Origin: Lachnospiraceae bacterium
GTDB lineage: Bacteria > Bacillota > Clostridia > Lachnospirales > Lachnospiraceae
Length of the DNA: 35,223 nt
Reading direction: 5' to 3'
Assembly: GCA_015057955.1 (NCBI GenBank)
Contig: SVDE01000013.1
Coordinates: 1-35,223 of the forward strand
A model generated the notes under the pieces. The model saw only the letters and a program-made list of their open reading frames with translations, was not told where the DNA came from and searched no databases. The translations under genes and the position numbers were made by a program. Below are positions 6,820 to 15,146 of this stretch, piece by piece; within the stretch, counting starts at the first letter, position 1, and each line of letters begins with the position of its first letter.

Positions 6820-7755
6820 CTATTTCTTGGTAGGCACGTGTATGACAACCTGAGGGAACGGAATGGAGATGCCGTTATCATCAAACAGAAGCTTCAGATC
6901 ACGTGCAAGCATGCGCTGGCCGTCAAATATGTCTGTCTCATCCACATCAACTGCAAATTTCAGTTTGATACCGCTGTCAGCCAGCTCCTCTACACCAAGA
7001 TAACGGGGAGCTTTGAGATATAGGTCCGGATGTTCATTTTTAAGACCAGGCAGCTTCTCTTTGAGCATTGCTTCAAGATCGCGCAGCTTAGTGCTGTAAT
7101 CTACAGAAACTATGCAGAGAGCTACTGAATTGTTGCGTGAACGGTTCTGGAAATTACGGATATCGGAGTTATTTACGACTTTGAGATTTCCTCCGACATC
7201 CTCGATCACGGTTGTTCTTACACCGATATTGCGGACAATGCCCCGGAAGTCATCCAGGATGATAATATCACCGACACTGTACTGGTTTTCAAAAATGATG
7301 AAAGCACCTGTGATTATGTCCTCGATAAGGCTCTGGGCACCAAAGCCTATTATAAGACCTATAATTCCTATTCCGGCAAGCACGGCTGTGGCATTTACCC
7401 CAAGGATATTGAGGCCCCATACGAGAGCCACGATAACGGCGATATACTTCATCAGTCCAGTGATCAGATTGGTAACAGTTCTTACTCTTCCGCCCTTTTT
7501 ACCGACCGCATTCAGGATGAGCTTTAATATCTGATAGCCAAGCCAGACTATACCTATGACTACAAGAACCGTAACAATCTGTGCGAGTGCTGCAGGCAGA
7601 TCTCCCTTGATCAGGAAATTAATCTTCTCGGTGTTGATCAGACGTTCTTTAAAATCTGCAGGCAGCGGGAACCATCCCGGATTGAGCAGTAAGACCACCA
7701 GGATCGCAACGATCACGATGGAAATGTAGATTTTAGCGTTACTCTTTTTCTTCAT
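6820..7755 (-). CDS. MscS-family mechanosensitive channel
   Basis: A 311-residue membrane protein. Hydrophobic segments are near residues 9-28 and 57-83, with another at 101-123 before TM3. The pore-lining TM3 is AVLAGIGIIGLIIGFGAQS, followed by the family hallmark of the beta domain (DIITGAFIIFENQYSVGDII, residues about 145-165). A soluble alpha/beta C-terminal part ends near PFPQVVIHVPTKK. Length and order fit the small MscS class, which opens to release solutes after hypo-osmotic shock. AAGGAGAA lies before the ATG. It is the second gene of a unit, 31 bases after a large surface protein and eight bases before the SseB-domain gene. Confidence 0.92.
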   Translation of the reverse strand: MKKKSNAKIYISIVIVAILVVLLLNPGWFPLPADFKERLINTEKINFLIKGDLPAALAQIVTVLVVIGIVWLGYQILKLILNAVGKKGGRVRTVTNLITGLMKYIAVIVALVWGLNILGVNATAVLAGIGIIGLIIGFGAQSLIEDIITGAFIIFENQYSVGDIIILDDFRGIVRNIGVRTTVIEDVGGNLKVVNNSDIRNFQNRSRNNSVALCIVSVDYSTKLRDLEAMLKEKLPGLKNEHPDLYLKAPRYLGVEELADSGIKLKFAVDVDETDIFDGQRMLARDLKLLFDDNGISIPFPQVVIHVPTKK

Positions 7756-7786
7756 GGCATTCTCCTTTAGCGGTCCCGTTCAGGGA

Positions 7787-9829
7787 TCAATACAATGATG
7801 CATAATTTGTTGACACCCAGTTTGAGATTGAATAATTGTCATCATTATATTCACAAACCAGGTAGATATACTTATCACTATTTGGTTCAAACACTTCTCC
7901 GGCCAATGTGTAAGAGATCGTAAACAATCCTTCATCATTAAATGCTGAAACACTGATATGATCAGTGATATCCCATGTATCAGTATGCCCGGTGGTGTAG
8001 CTTTCAAGTATCACCTGTATTATCTCAATATTTCCAAAATCTGTTATCAGATTCGTATCAATCTGGAACGATGCGGAGACTATGGTGTTGTCTGTGATGC
8101 TTCCGGAAGAACCGAGCAGGTAATCACCTGAATAGGCAGACAGATTCTTAACATCATCAGAATAAAGCGAACCCGCAGTGCCGTCCGGCATTGTATAGTC
8201 TGCGACTATCCGTACTTTTTTCAGCGTGCCGGTAAAGTCGTCGTTATATGCAATGATATCAAAGGCAAGGTCTTCGCATGTCCAGGTACCGTCTGTTCCG
8301 CTATAAGTGACCGATACCACACTATCTCCTACGGCAGGACAGTCTTCAAAACTTCCGCCTGTGTCAGCTATCTGGAGTTTTGCTGTGATCGATACCGCAT
8401 CTTTCAGATCGATCTCAAACGGATAATGATGTATATCTACAAATTCATCCGGTAAAAAAGTCCTTTCATGCGAGATCGATGTGAATTCGGGTGTAAAAGC
8501 ATATGGGTGAATAAATCCCCAGCCAACGCTGTCCCAGTCAATGGAACCGTTTTTATCGGTATAATTCAGATTGACCTCGATAAAGTCAAAGGATCCGGAT
8601 ACAGGTGTAGCTCCTCCCAATAGATCATCCCACGAGCAGAACACGGTAAAAGTACCGTCACCGGCAGGCGCAGTCATTGTTAACTTATCAGCCTTTACAA
8701 AATACTCGTCATCTCCAAGGTATACATGAAGTGCATAAGGATCCCCGCCATCATCAAAACTGTTATCAGTCAGTCTGACTTTTCCGGGATCCGGTATCAG
8801 ATCTGTCATGATGCGGAATGTGGCATGCAGGCCATCATCATCAAATTTCGCTGTATAACCGTCATCATCCGGATAGTCTGTGACATAATCACCCTGATAT
8901 GCATACAGTTCACCAGCATCAGTGGAATATGCTGTGCCTTTTGTGCCGTCCGTCAAAGTGTAATCACAGACTATTCTTGCCTGCTGCATTATTCCTCTGA
9001 TCTCGTCAGACAAGTCCATCCAAATATCTGTTATATCGTAAGCAAGTTCGCCGGACCAGACATCACCGGACCCGCTGTAGGAAAGACCTGTTATCGAACT
9101 GCCTTCAGACCGGCAGTCCTGCCATCCGTTTCCATTCATGCTGCCGTACTGGAGACGCGCAGAAACAGGCTTCCTGATATCGGCATCATGAAGCTCAATG
9201 GTAAAATTGTAATGGAAAATATCTATTTCCGGCAAATGATCTGAATTCAGCACGAGTTCATGCTCACAGCTAAGTTCAGTAAACCTGGGGGAAGTCAGCT
9301 CCGGTGCAGGTTCAGGGTCGGGGTCCGGTTCCGGCGTCGGAGTTGTAGGCTCCGGGAGCGGTTCTGGTATTGGATCCGGATCTGGTGTCGGACCTGGCGG
9401 AGGCGTCGGTTCCGGTGTAGGATTCGGTTTTGGATCCGGTGTCGGTGTAGGATCCGGTGTTGGTGTAAGATCCGGTGTCGGTGTAGGATCCGGTGTTAGT
9501 GTAGGATTCGGTTTTGGTACGGGTGTCGGCGTTACCTGAACTGGTGACACAGGTTCTGCCGGCTGAACCTGTGTGGTTATTGTCTGGCTTGGAACAGGGA
9601 TCCGGTTAGGTCTTTTGAAAAGAGGTCCCAGTTTTGATCCTGCCAGTGCGCCGATGACTATAAGTACACCTACTCCGGTCAGAAAACCTTTTCTTGACAT
9701 CATAAACCGACGCTCACGTCTCATACGACCTGAGGCATCAGAACCGCTCAGTGGTTTTCCGTGTCTTGCTTTTCCGGGTGGACAATGAGCAGGTGCATAT
9801 TCAAGATATTTATCATCAACTTCCCTCAA
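7787..9829 (-). CDS. Single-pass surface protein with Pro-Thr-Asp stalk and tandem beta-rich ectodomains
   Basis: A protein of up to 680 residues. Residues 1-45 are basic and Pro/Gly/Cys-containing; about 47-68 form one membrane span (FLTGVGVLIVIGALAGSKLGPLF). About 95-178 is a stalk of PTPDPT and PEPDPDP repeats. The ectodomain (about 180-680) contains two homologous units of roughly 230 residues, opening PRFTELSCEHE and PEFTSISHERT and followed by F-H-Y-(N/P)-F and ARLQ/AKLQ motifs, rich in Asp and Thr. There is no LPxTG motif, so the N-terminal span is the anchor. The start is uncertain: TTG at 9829 has only a weak CAGGG upstream, while in-frame ATG codons lie at 9724 and near 9703 with no better site. 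I do not recognise the family; a cell-envelope role is inferred. First gene of the operon with MscS and SseB. Confidence 0.75.
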   Translation of the reverse strand: MREVDDKYLEYAPAHCPPGKARHGKPLSGSDASGRMRRERRFMMSRKGFLTGVGVLIVIGALAGSKLGPLFKRPNRIPVPSQTITTQVQPAEPVSPVQVTPTPVPKPNPTLTPDPTPTPDLTPTPDPTPTPDPKPNPTPEPTPPPGPTPDPDPIPEPLPEPTTPTPEPDPDPEPAPELTSPRFTELSCEHELVLNSDHLPEIDIFHYNFTIELHDADIRKPVSARLQYGSMNGNGWQDCRSEGSSITGLSYSGSGDVWSGELAYDITDIWMDLSDEIRGIMQQARIVCDYTLTDGTKGTAYSTDAGELYAYQGDYVTDYPDDDGYTAKFDDDGLHATFRIMTDLIPDPGKVRLTDNSFDDGGDPYALHVYLGDDEYFVKADKLTMTAPAGDGTFTVFCSWDDLLGGATPVSGSFDFIEVNLNYTDKNGSIDWDSVGWGFIHPYAFTPEFTSISHERTFLPDEFVDIHHYPFEIDLKDAVSITAKLQIADTGGSFEDCPAVGDSVVSVTYSGTDGTWTCEDLAFDIIAYNDDFTGTLKKVRIVADYTMPDGTAGSLYSDDVKNLSAYSGDYLLGSSGSITDNTIVSASFQIDTNLITDFGNIEIIQVILESYTTGHTDTWDITDHISVSAFNDEGLFTISYTLAGEVFEPNSDKYIYLVCEYNDDNYSISNWVSTNYASLY
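9310..9535 (-). repeat. Low-complexity tandem repeat coding for the Pro-Thr-Asp stalk
   Basis: Repeats of an 18-base unit like GGATCCGGTGTCGGTGTA (plus-strand reading), best preserved at 9430-9520. It encodes PTPDPT. Near-identical units suggest recent copy-number change by slippage. Confidence 0.8.
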
Positions 9830-9864
9830 GATGTTACCCTGTTTTTCAATTATGATCTTATTGA

Positions 9865-9898
9865 ATTATTTCACATACTTGTATTCATTTCAATACAA
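9865..9898 (-). promoter_or_regulatory. Promoter with overlapping inverted repeat, surface protein operon
   Basis: Minus strand: TTGAAA (9893-9888), 17-base spacer, AATAAT (9870-9865). A 7-base inverted repeat TTGTATT/AATACAA with a 6-base spacer (9879-9898) covers the -35 box and may be an operator. Confidence 0.5.
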
Positions 9899-9924
9899 TC
9901 TTCCCACATTATTATCAGGGCATG

Positions 9925-9954
9925 AAAAAAACCCCGGAAACTGATTTCCGGGGT
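9925..9954 (-). terminator. Intrinsic terminator of rplM-rpsI
   Basis: A perfect ten-base stem, ACCCCGGAAA (9931-9940) with TTTCCGGGGT (9945-9954), loop CTGA, followed on the minus strand by seven T. It lies about 25 bases past the rpsI stop. The plus strand has only four T. Confidence 0.92.
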
Positions 9955-9978
9955 TTTCGGATAGACTTGTAATCTCGA

Positions 9979-10368
9979 TCAACGTTTTGAGAACTGAGGA
10001 GCTCTTCTTGCGCCTTTGAGACCGTATTTCTTACGCTCTTTCATACGAGGATCTCTTGTAAGGTATCCTGCAGCCTTGAGAGTCTGTCTGTTCTCTTCAT
10101 CTGCTTCACAGAGTGCTCTTGCGATACCGTGCCTGATAGCACCTGCCTGACCTGTGAATCCACCGCCTTTTACTGAGACTCTGATGTCATACTTGTCAAC
10201 TGCGTTAACAGCCTCAAGCGGCTGACGTACAACAACTTTAAGTGTCTCAAGTCCGAAATACTCATCGAGTGCTCTCTTGTTTACGATGATCTCACCTTTG
10301 CCAGGTGTGATATATACTCTGGCGATACTGCTTTTTCTTCTGCCTGTGCCATAGAATGTATTAGCCAT
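9979..10368 (-). CDS. rpsI: 30S ribosomal protein S9
   Basis: A 129-residue protein, the usual length. It opens [15 protein letters not shown] and ends with the S9 signature [14 protein letters not shown], whose C-terminal Lys-Arg reaches the P-site tRNA. The internal [19 protein letters not shown] segment is also typical. It follows rplM by 18 bases, the common bacterial order. An AGGTAATGAATA stretch precedes the ATG. A clear terminator follows. Confidence 0.98.
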   Translation of the reverse strand: MANTFYGTGRRKSSIARVYITPGKGEIIVNKRALDEYFGLETLKVVVRQPLEAVNAVDKYDIRVSVKGGGFTGQAGAIRHGIARALCEADEENRQTLKAAGYLTRDPRMKERKKYGLKGARRAPQFSKR

Positions 10369-10386
10369 TATTCATTACCTCCCAGA

Positions 10387-10815
10387 TTAAAATGTGTAAG
10401 CTTCCGGCTTCTGAGCCTGATGCTTGTGCTCTGGTCCTGCGTAAACAAAGAGTTTCTTGATCATTGTACGACCAAGAGGTCCCTTGGGAAGCATTCCCTT
10501 AACTGCATGTTCGAGAACTCTCTCAGGATGATTTGCGAGCATGTCCTTAAGAGATGTCTCCTTGAGTCCGCCTACATAATCTGAATGGCTGTAATAAACC
10601 TTCTGATCAAGCTTCTTTCCTGTAACCTTGATCTTATCGGCATTGACTATGATCACATAATCACCACAGTCTTCATGAGGTGTAAAGATGGGTTTCTTCT
10701 TGCCTCTGAGAATAGAAGCAACTTCAGTTGATAAACGTCCGAGTGTGCATCCTGCAGCATCGATAACATACCATTTTCTATCGATCTTGTCAGGATTTGC
10801 CATAAATGTCTTCAT
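10387..10815 (-). CDS. rplM: 50S ribosomal protein L13
   Basis: A 142-residue protein with the L13 landmarks [29 protein letters not shown] near the start and [21 protein letters not shown] near the end. The start is ATG at 10815 ([10 protein letters not shown]) because AGGAGGAAAG lies just upstream; a longer in-frame reading from 10869 would run back into the leader and is rejected. It is first in the rplM-rpsI operon, with a consensus promoter and a structured leader of about 140 bases. Confidence 0.98.
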   Translation of the reverse strand: MKTFMANPDKIDRKWYVIDAAGCTLGRLSTEVASILRGKKKPIFTPHEDCGDYVIIVNADKIKVTGKKLDQKVYYSHSDYVGGLKETSLKDMLANHPERVLEHAVKGMLPKGPLGRTMIKKLFVYAGPEHKHQAQKPEAYTF

Positions 10816-10955
10816 GTCTTTCCTCCTAAATGTTTTTGGTTCGAGTGACGGCTCCATGCCGCAAAGCAAAACCGAACCGCTATATACATTTTACTTCCGA
10901 TGCATCCTCCCGACCCTTTTGGGCTGTAAAAGTGCGCAAAGACACACCGTCACGA
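10816..10955 (-). promoter_or_regulatory. Structured 5' leader of rplM-rpsI, possible L13 autoregulatory leader
   Basis: The RNA from the promoter at 10962-10990 has a leader of about 140 bases. Minus-strand pairings are visible: GTGACGG near the 5' end with CCGTCAC near the 3' end, and a competing nested set, AAATGT with ACATTT and GGTTCG with CGAACC, that ends just before the AGGAGG site. Alternative pairings close to the ribosome binding site suggest autogenous control, as known for the L13 leader of Bacillus. I cannot confirm a match to that RNA family. Confidence 0.5.
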
Positions 10956-10961
10956 ATAGGT

Positions 10962-10990
10962 ATTATAAGGGCGCAAACTAAAGTTGTCAA
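10962..10990 (-). promoter_or_regulatory. Consensus sigma-A promoter of rplM-rpsI
   Basis: Minus strand: TTGACA (10990-10985), 17-base spacer, TATAAT (10967-10962), both hexamers perfect. It lies just after the stop of the ABC exporter gene at 11003. Confidence 0.88.
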
Positions 10991-11002
10991 CAAAAACATT
11001 GC

Positions 11003-12778
11003 TTAGTTGAACTGTGACGAATACAGTTTATGGTAGAAACCTTTCTTAGCCATAAGTTCATCATGAGTACCCTGTTCCACAACGTCGCCATGGTCTACTA
11101 CCAGTATACAGTCTGCATTCTGTATGGTTGAAAGCCTGTGAGCTATCGTAAAGCATGTCTTGCCCTTCATAAGGCGTTTCATGGCTTCCTGGACCATGCG
11201 CTCTGTTGTCGTATCAACATTGGATGTTGCCTCATCCAGGATCAGGATCTTGGCATTGTACAGCATTGCCCTTGCGATCGTAAGAAGCTGTTTCTGTCCC
11301 TTGGATATATTTCCTCCATCCTCGCTGATCATGGTGTTGTAGCCGTCAGGAAGCTGCATGATAAAGGAATGGATGTGGGCTGCCTTGGCTGCTTCAACGA
11401 CTTCCTGCATGTCGGCATCCTGTTTTCCGTAAGCGATGTTTTCAAAGATCGTACCGTGGAATAACCAGGTATCCTGAAGGACCATTGCATAAGCTCCTCT
11501 AAGGCTCGATCTTGTATATCCCCTTATCTCTCCTTCATCGACGAAGATCTCTCCGCTGTTTACATCATAGAAGCGCATGAGCAGATTGATGATCGTAGTC
11601 TTTCCTGCGCCTGTAGGTCCAACGATGGCGACCTGCTTGCCGGCCAGCGCATCAAGGCTCAGATCATGAAGGACAACCTTGTCAGGGAGATATCCGAAGC
11701 TTACATGTTTCATTTCAACATGGCCCCGTACATTTTCAAGTACCTTTGCATTTTCCACATCTGCGGGTTCTTCAGTCTCGTCAAGAAGTGTGAACACACG
11801 CTCAGCTGCGGCCATGGCCGAGAAGATCTCATTGATGGTATTGGAGATCTCGTTGATAGGTCCTGAGAATTTCCTTGAATACAATACGAATGACGATATC
11901 TGTCCAAGCTGCGCTGCTCCGTTCATGAACATGATCGATCCGAGTACAGCGATAAATGCAAGAGACACATTATTGATCGTATTCATTACAGGTCCCATTG
12001 TGAGCGCTATCCTGTCTGCCGAATAGAATGCCTCGGCAGCTTCATGGTTGACAGCATCGAAGCGGTTGCTGGCCTTTGTTTCATATGCATAAGCCTGAAT
12101 AGTCTTGTGACCGCTCAGCATTTCCTCCGCTAGGCCGTTCATCGCGCCATAAGCCCTTGAACGCCTCTTATATCTTGGCTGTACGATCTTTCTCATGGAC
12201 ATTGTGTACAGCAGCGAAAGCGGTATCGTAATGATGACAACGATGGAAAGCAGCGGTGATATAGTCAGCATCATGATGAATGATCCGATTATGGTGACCA
12301 CATTAGTCAGTATGGTTGTTACATCCGTTACAAGACAGGTTCCGATGACTTCAATGTCATATGATACGCGGCTGATGATATCGCCTGTCTGATGGCTGTC
12401 AAAATATCCGACAGGAAGAGTCATGAGTTTATCAAATACATCACGGCGCATTTTACCTGCCACCTGTTTGCTGACTTTGACCATTATCACATTGATCGCG
12501 ATCGTTATGAGTGCGGATGTGATGTAGAACAATGCCATAAGACGGACATAGTACCAGATCATGTTAAAATCAACTTTACCCACACCGGCAGCTGCCACGT
12601 TAATGGCCTCACCCGCAAGCTTGGGTCCAAGGAGGGCCATGACGTTGCTTGCAAGGCAAAGAAGTACGATTATCAGTATCGTTATCTTGAACTGAGCCAG
12701 ATAGGAAACCAGACGCATAAGAGTGCCTTTGGAATCCTTTGGCTTTTTCATTTCCTGAAATCCACCTTTTACAGCCAT
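11003..12778 (-). CDS. ABC exporter half-transporter, catalytically intact subunit
   Basis: A 591-residue fused membrane-ATPase protein (MsbA/BmrA-type). Six membrane helices fill residues about 25-335. The nucleotide-binding domain follows with Walker A GPTGAGKTT, Q-loop VLQD, Walker B ILILDEATSNVD with the catalytic Glu, and switch His in TIAHRLSTI. Its signature motif is ISKGQ instead of LSGGQ. The partner encoded upstream has the opposite pattern: good signature, altered Walker B and switch. Together they form a heterodimer with one working ATP site, as in TM287/288. The start is two bases after the partner's stop, with GAGGAGGT inside the partner's end. It is third in a MarR-led operon, typical of drug or peptide exporters. 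Confidence 0.93.
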   Translation of the reverse strand: MAVKGGFQEMKKPKDSKGTLMRLVSYLAQFKITILIIVLLCLASNVMALLGPKLAGEAINVAAAGVGKVDFNMIWYYVRLMALFYITSALITIAINVIMVKVSKQVAGKMRRDVFDKLMTLPVGYFDSHQTGDIISRVSYDIEVIGTCLVTDVTTILTNVVTIIGSFIMMLTISPLLSIVVIITIPLSLLYTMSMRKIVQPRYKRRSRAYGAMNGLAEEMLSGHKTIQAYAYETKASNRFDAVNHEAAEAFYSADRIALTMGPVMNTINNVSLAFIAVLGSIMFMNGAAQLGQISSFVLYSRKFSGPINEISNTINEIFSAMAAAERVFTLLDETEEPADVENAKVLENVRGHVEMKHVSFGYLPDKVVLHDLSLDALAGKQVAIVGPTGAGKTTIINLLMRFYDVNSGEIFVDEGEIRGYTRSSLRGAYAMVLQDTWLFHGTIFENIAYGKQDADMQEVVEAAKAAHIHSFIMQLPDGYNTMISEDGGNISKGQKQLLTIARAMLYNAKILILDEATSNVDTTTERMVQEAMKRLMKGKTCFTIAHRLSTIQNADCILVVDHGDVVEQGTHDELMAKKGFYHKLYSSQFN

Positions 12779-12780
12779 GA

Positions 12781-14544
12781 TTATACCTCCTCTCCCATCT
12801 GTATCTTGTAAATATCCTGGTATTCTTTACATTCAGCCATCAGTTTTTCATGTGTTCCGATACCGATGATCTTACCGTCATCCATTACGATGATCTGATC
12901 CAGCATCATGATCGAGCTGACACGCTGAGCGATTATGATCGTTGTGCTGTCATAGTTTTCCCTGATGGCCTTTCTGAGGGCCGCATCAGTCTTGTAATCC
13001 AGTGCGCTCGACGAGTCATCGAGCACGAGGATCTCTGAGTTGTCTGCAAGTGCTCTGGATACCAGTATCCTCTGCTTCTGTCCGCCCGAGAAGTTTGCAC
13101 CGTGGGCAGCAGACATATGGTCATATCCATCCTCATATGCTTCAATGAATTCTGAAGCGCAGGCGTCATCCGCAGCCTGTTTTATGCGGTCACGGTCAAC
13201 ATCACGGCCGAATGAGATGTTATCAGCGATCGAATCGGCAAATACCATGTCATTCTGGAATACAACACCGAATTTTCTTCTGAGATCTGTAAGGGTGTAT
13301 GTCCTGATATCTTTTCCCTCAACAAATATGTTGCCTTCTGAAGCGTCATAGAATCTCATCAGCAGATTGATGATAGTCGTCTTTCCGCAGCCGGTAGGAC
13401 CTATGATGCCGAGCGAAGTCCCCTTGTTGACCTCAAATGATATATTATCAAGGCTTTTCTGTCTTTCTTCACCGGCGAAGTTCTCTTTCTGCCTATGCTC
13501 GTGTTTGCTTGATTCACCATAGTTGAATGAAACATTCTCAAACTTGATGAACGCTTCGCTGTCTGTTTTTGCTGCTTCTGACTCAGGTATCGGAAGCAGT
13601 TCGTCAGGCTGGTCGACTACGAGTTTGATACGGTTTGATGATGCATTTGCCTTGGACATCATGAGCAGGACACGTGAAAGTCCCATTGCACCCATGAGGA
13701 TCATGTTGAAGTAAGTCAGGAATGCAAGTATTACACCCGGCTCGGTAACACCGCCATTTACACGGTAGGCACCGATGATGACTACAAGAACAAATCCTAT
13801 GTTGAGGAAAAGCGTCATGGCAGGTCCGGGAAGTGCCATTATCGTTCCGGCCTTGCGGTCACGCTTGATCATGGTCTCATTTGCCTTCTGGAATCTTCCT
13901 CTTTCATATTTTTCCTTGGACAGAGCTTTAACGACCCTGATACCGGTTATGTTCTCTCTCATTACAAGGGAGATCTCATCCACACTCTGCTGAACCTTAT
14001 CGTAAAGAGGGATTCCTTTAAATGACAGGATCAGAACAGCTGCAACGGTAATAGGCGCAAGCACACAAAGGATAAGTCCAAGGCCGGTATCCATCATCAT
14101 TGATACAACGATACCGCCTATCAGCATAAGGGGTGCCCTTATACCGATGGACTGGAACATCCTTATGAAATCCTGCATGTTGTATGAGTCAGATGTCATA
14201 CGTGCAGTAATGGAAGGAAGGCCGAATTCATCGAATTTGTTTCCTGAAAGCTGAAGAGACTTCCAGAACAGGTCCTTCCTGATCGTATATGAACAGTTTT
14301 TAGCAGTAAATACAGCCATTCTGTTTGCGCCTATATTGACTGTAAGTATGATCGCTGCAATACCGAGCATGACTCCGCCGCATGCAAATACCATACCCAT
14401 GTTTTTGGTTGGAGCAACGGTATCAAGCATGTATTCAAGCACATACGGCATGAACAGCTCCGCAAAAGAAGCAAATGCTTTCAGTAAAATGGTAATGATG
14501 ACCCTCAGCGTATAGGGTTTCACATACCTGAACATAAATCTCAT
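12781..14544 (-). CDS. ABC exporter half-transporter, degenerate-site subunit
   Basis: A 587-residue fused membrane-ATPase protein. Six membrane segments lie in residues about 12-310. The ATPase domain has Walker A GPTGCGKTT and a full FSGGQKQR signature. The catalytic Glu after Walker B is Asp (ILVLDDSSSALD) and the switch His is Gln (IIAQRVSSI). An insert rich in charged residues (SSKHEHRQKENFAGEERQK) lies between the first beta strands of the ATPase. These changes mark the non-hydrolysing site of a heterodimeric exporter, paired with the gene two bases downstream. It starts 24 bases after the MarR gene with AAGAGGT upstream. The substrate is unknown. Confidence 0.93.
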   Translation of the reverse strand: MRFMFRYVKPYTLRVIITILLKAFASFAELFMPYVLEYMLDTVAPTKNMGMVFACGGVMLGIAAIILTVNIGANRMAVFTAKNCSYTIRKDLFWKSLQLSGNKFDEFGLPSITARMTSDSYNMQDFIRMFQSIGIRAPLMLIGGIVVSMMMDTGLGLILCVLAPITVAAVLILSFKGIPLYDKVQQSVDEISLVMRENITGIRVVKALSKEKYERGRFQKANETMIKRDRKAGTIMALPGPAMTLFLNIGFVLVVIIGAYRVNGGVTEPGVILAFLTYFNMILMGAMGLSRVLLMMSKANASSNRIKLVVDQPDELLPIPESEAAKTDSEAFIKFENVSFNYGESSKHEHRQKENFAGEERQKSLDNISFEVNKGTSLGIIGPTGCGKTTIINLLMRFYDASEGNIFVEGKDIRTYTLTDLRRKFGVVFQNDMVFADSIADNISFGRDVDRDRIKQAADDACASEFIEAYEDGYDHMSAAHGANFSGGQKQRILVSRALADNSEILVLDDSSSALDYKTDAALRKAIRENYDSTTIIIAQRVSSIMMLDQIIVMDDGKIIGIGTHEKLMAECKEYQDIYKIQMGEEV

Positions 14545-14568
14545 ATAACTTACCTCTTAATATGTGTC

Positions 14569-14988
14569 TCAGCGCTCATTTCCCGAAAAGCTCTGATCCA
14601 GTTTTTCCAGCAGAGATATCAGCTGGTCTTTTTCTTCGTCATCAAGACAAACAAACAGTTCTTCCGTGGATCTGATCTCATTTGTTGTCTTCTCGCGCTT
14701 CATGCCTTCCTTTGTAAGGGACAGCATCACTACCCTTCTGTCAGATTCACTCCTTGTTCTTTCAACAAGTCCTTTGGTTTCAAGTTTCGAAATGAGTTCG
14801 CTGACCGATGCAGGCTGAACGCCAAGCTTCTCCTGCAGTTCTTTCTGTGACATCGGACCATCCAGAAGTAAGCTGATAGCCTTATTCTGCTGGGCTCCTT
14901 TTCCTACATGAAAGAACACATACTTATTGCAGTTGTGAAGAAGACGCCTCAGCTGGTCGCTTTTTGACTCTTCAGTGTTTTTGGCCAT
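14569..14988 (-). CDS. MarR-family transcriptional regulator of the ABC exporter
   Basis: A 139-residue protein with the MarR winged helix-turn-helix. Residues about 50-75 (MSQKELQEKLGVQPASVSELISKLETKG) form the helix-turn-helix; LVERTRSESDRRVVMLSLTKEG is the wing, with its Asp-Arg-Arg DNA contact. Helices at both ends form the dimer. The start is ATG at 14988 (MAKNTEESK) with AGGGGA upstream; a longer reading from 15084 would cover its own promoter and operators and is rejected. It is first in an operon with two half-transporters. Repeats matching an inverted motif sit on its promoter, so it very likely represses its own operon until a ligand binds. Confidence 0.92.
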   Translation of the reverse strand: MAKNTEESKSDQLRRLLHNCNKYVFFHVGKGAQQNKAISLLLDGPMSQKELQEKLGVQPASVSELISKLETKGLVERTRSESDRRVVMLSLTKEGMKREKTTNEIRSTEELFVCLDDEEKDQLISLLEKLDQSFSGNER

Positions 14989-15024
14989 TATTGATAATCC
15001 CCTTCTTACCGTAAGCAAAAAATA

Positions 15025-15091
15025 CTTCGGCACCAAATTAATTATATTTAAAATATATTCTTTCGGTGCCGAAATGTCAAGCACCGAAGCA
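15025..15091 (-). promoter_or_regulatory. MarR operon promoter with three operator repeats
   Basis: Minus-strand promoter: TTGACA (15080-15075), 17-base spacer, TATATT (15057-15052). The spacer is filled by the inverted repeat TTTCGGTGCCGAAA (15061-15074). Related copies lie downstream at 15025-15037 (CTTCGGCACCAAA) and upstream at 15079-15091 (AAGCACCGAAGCA). A dimer bound at the central copy would block polymerase, fitting autorepression by the MarR protein. Confidence 0.8.
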
Positions 15092-15099
15092 TTATGTGC

Positions 15100-15128
15100 T
15101 TGAAAGATTTTTATGCAGCATTTATGAT
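15100..15128 (+). promoter_or_regulatory. Promoter of the leucine-rich-repeat gene
   Basis: TTGAAA (15100-15105), 17-base spacer, TATGAT (15123-15128), about 19 bases before the ATG at 15147. It lies next to the MarR operators and may share their control. Confidence 0.6.
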
Positions 15129-15146
15129 ATTGAAAGTGTTGATATT

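Noticed and set aside
9310-9535. Regular short repeats resembling a CRISPR array or satellite
   Set aside because: Units are in frame within a long coding region, encode PTPDPT and have no unique spacers.
14989-15084. Longer N-terminus for the MarR protein
   Set aside because: It would overlap its own promoter and operators; ATG at 14988 has AGGGGA upstream.
15066-15146. Longer N-terminus for the LRR protein
   Set aside because: This region holds MarR operators and the promoter of the gene itself; no ribosome binding site.
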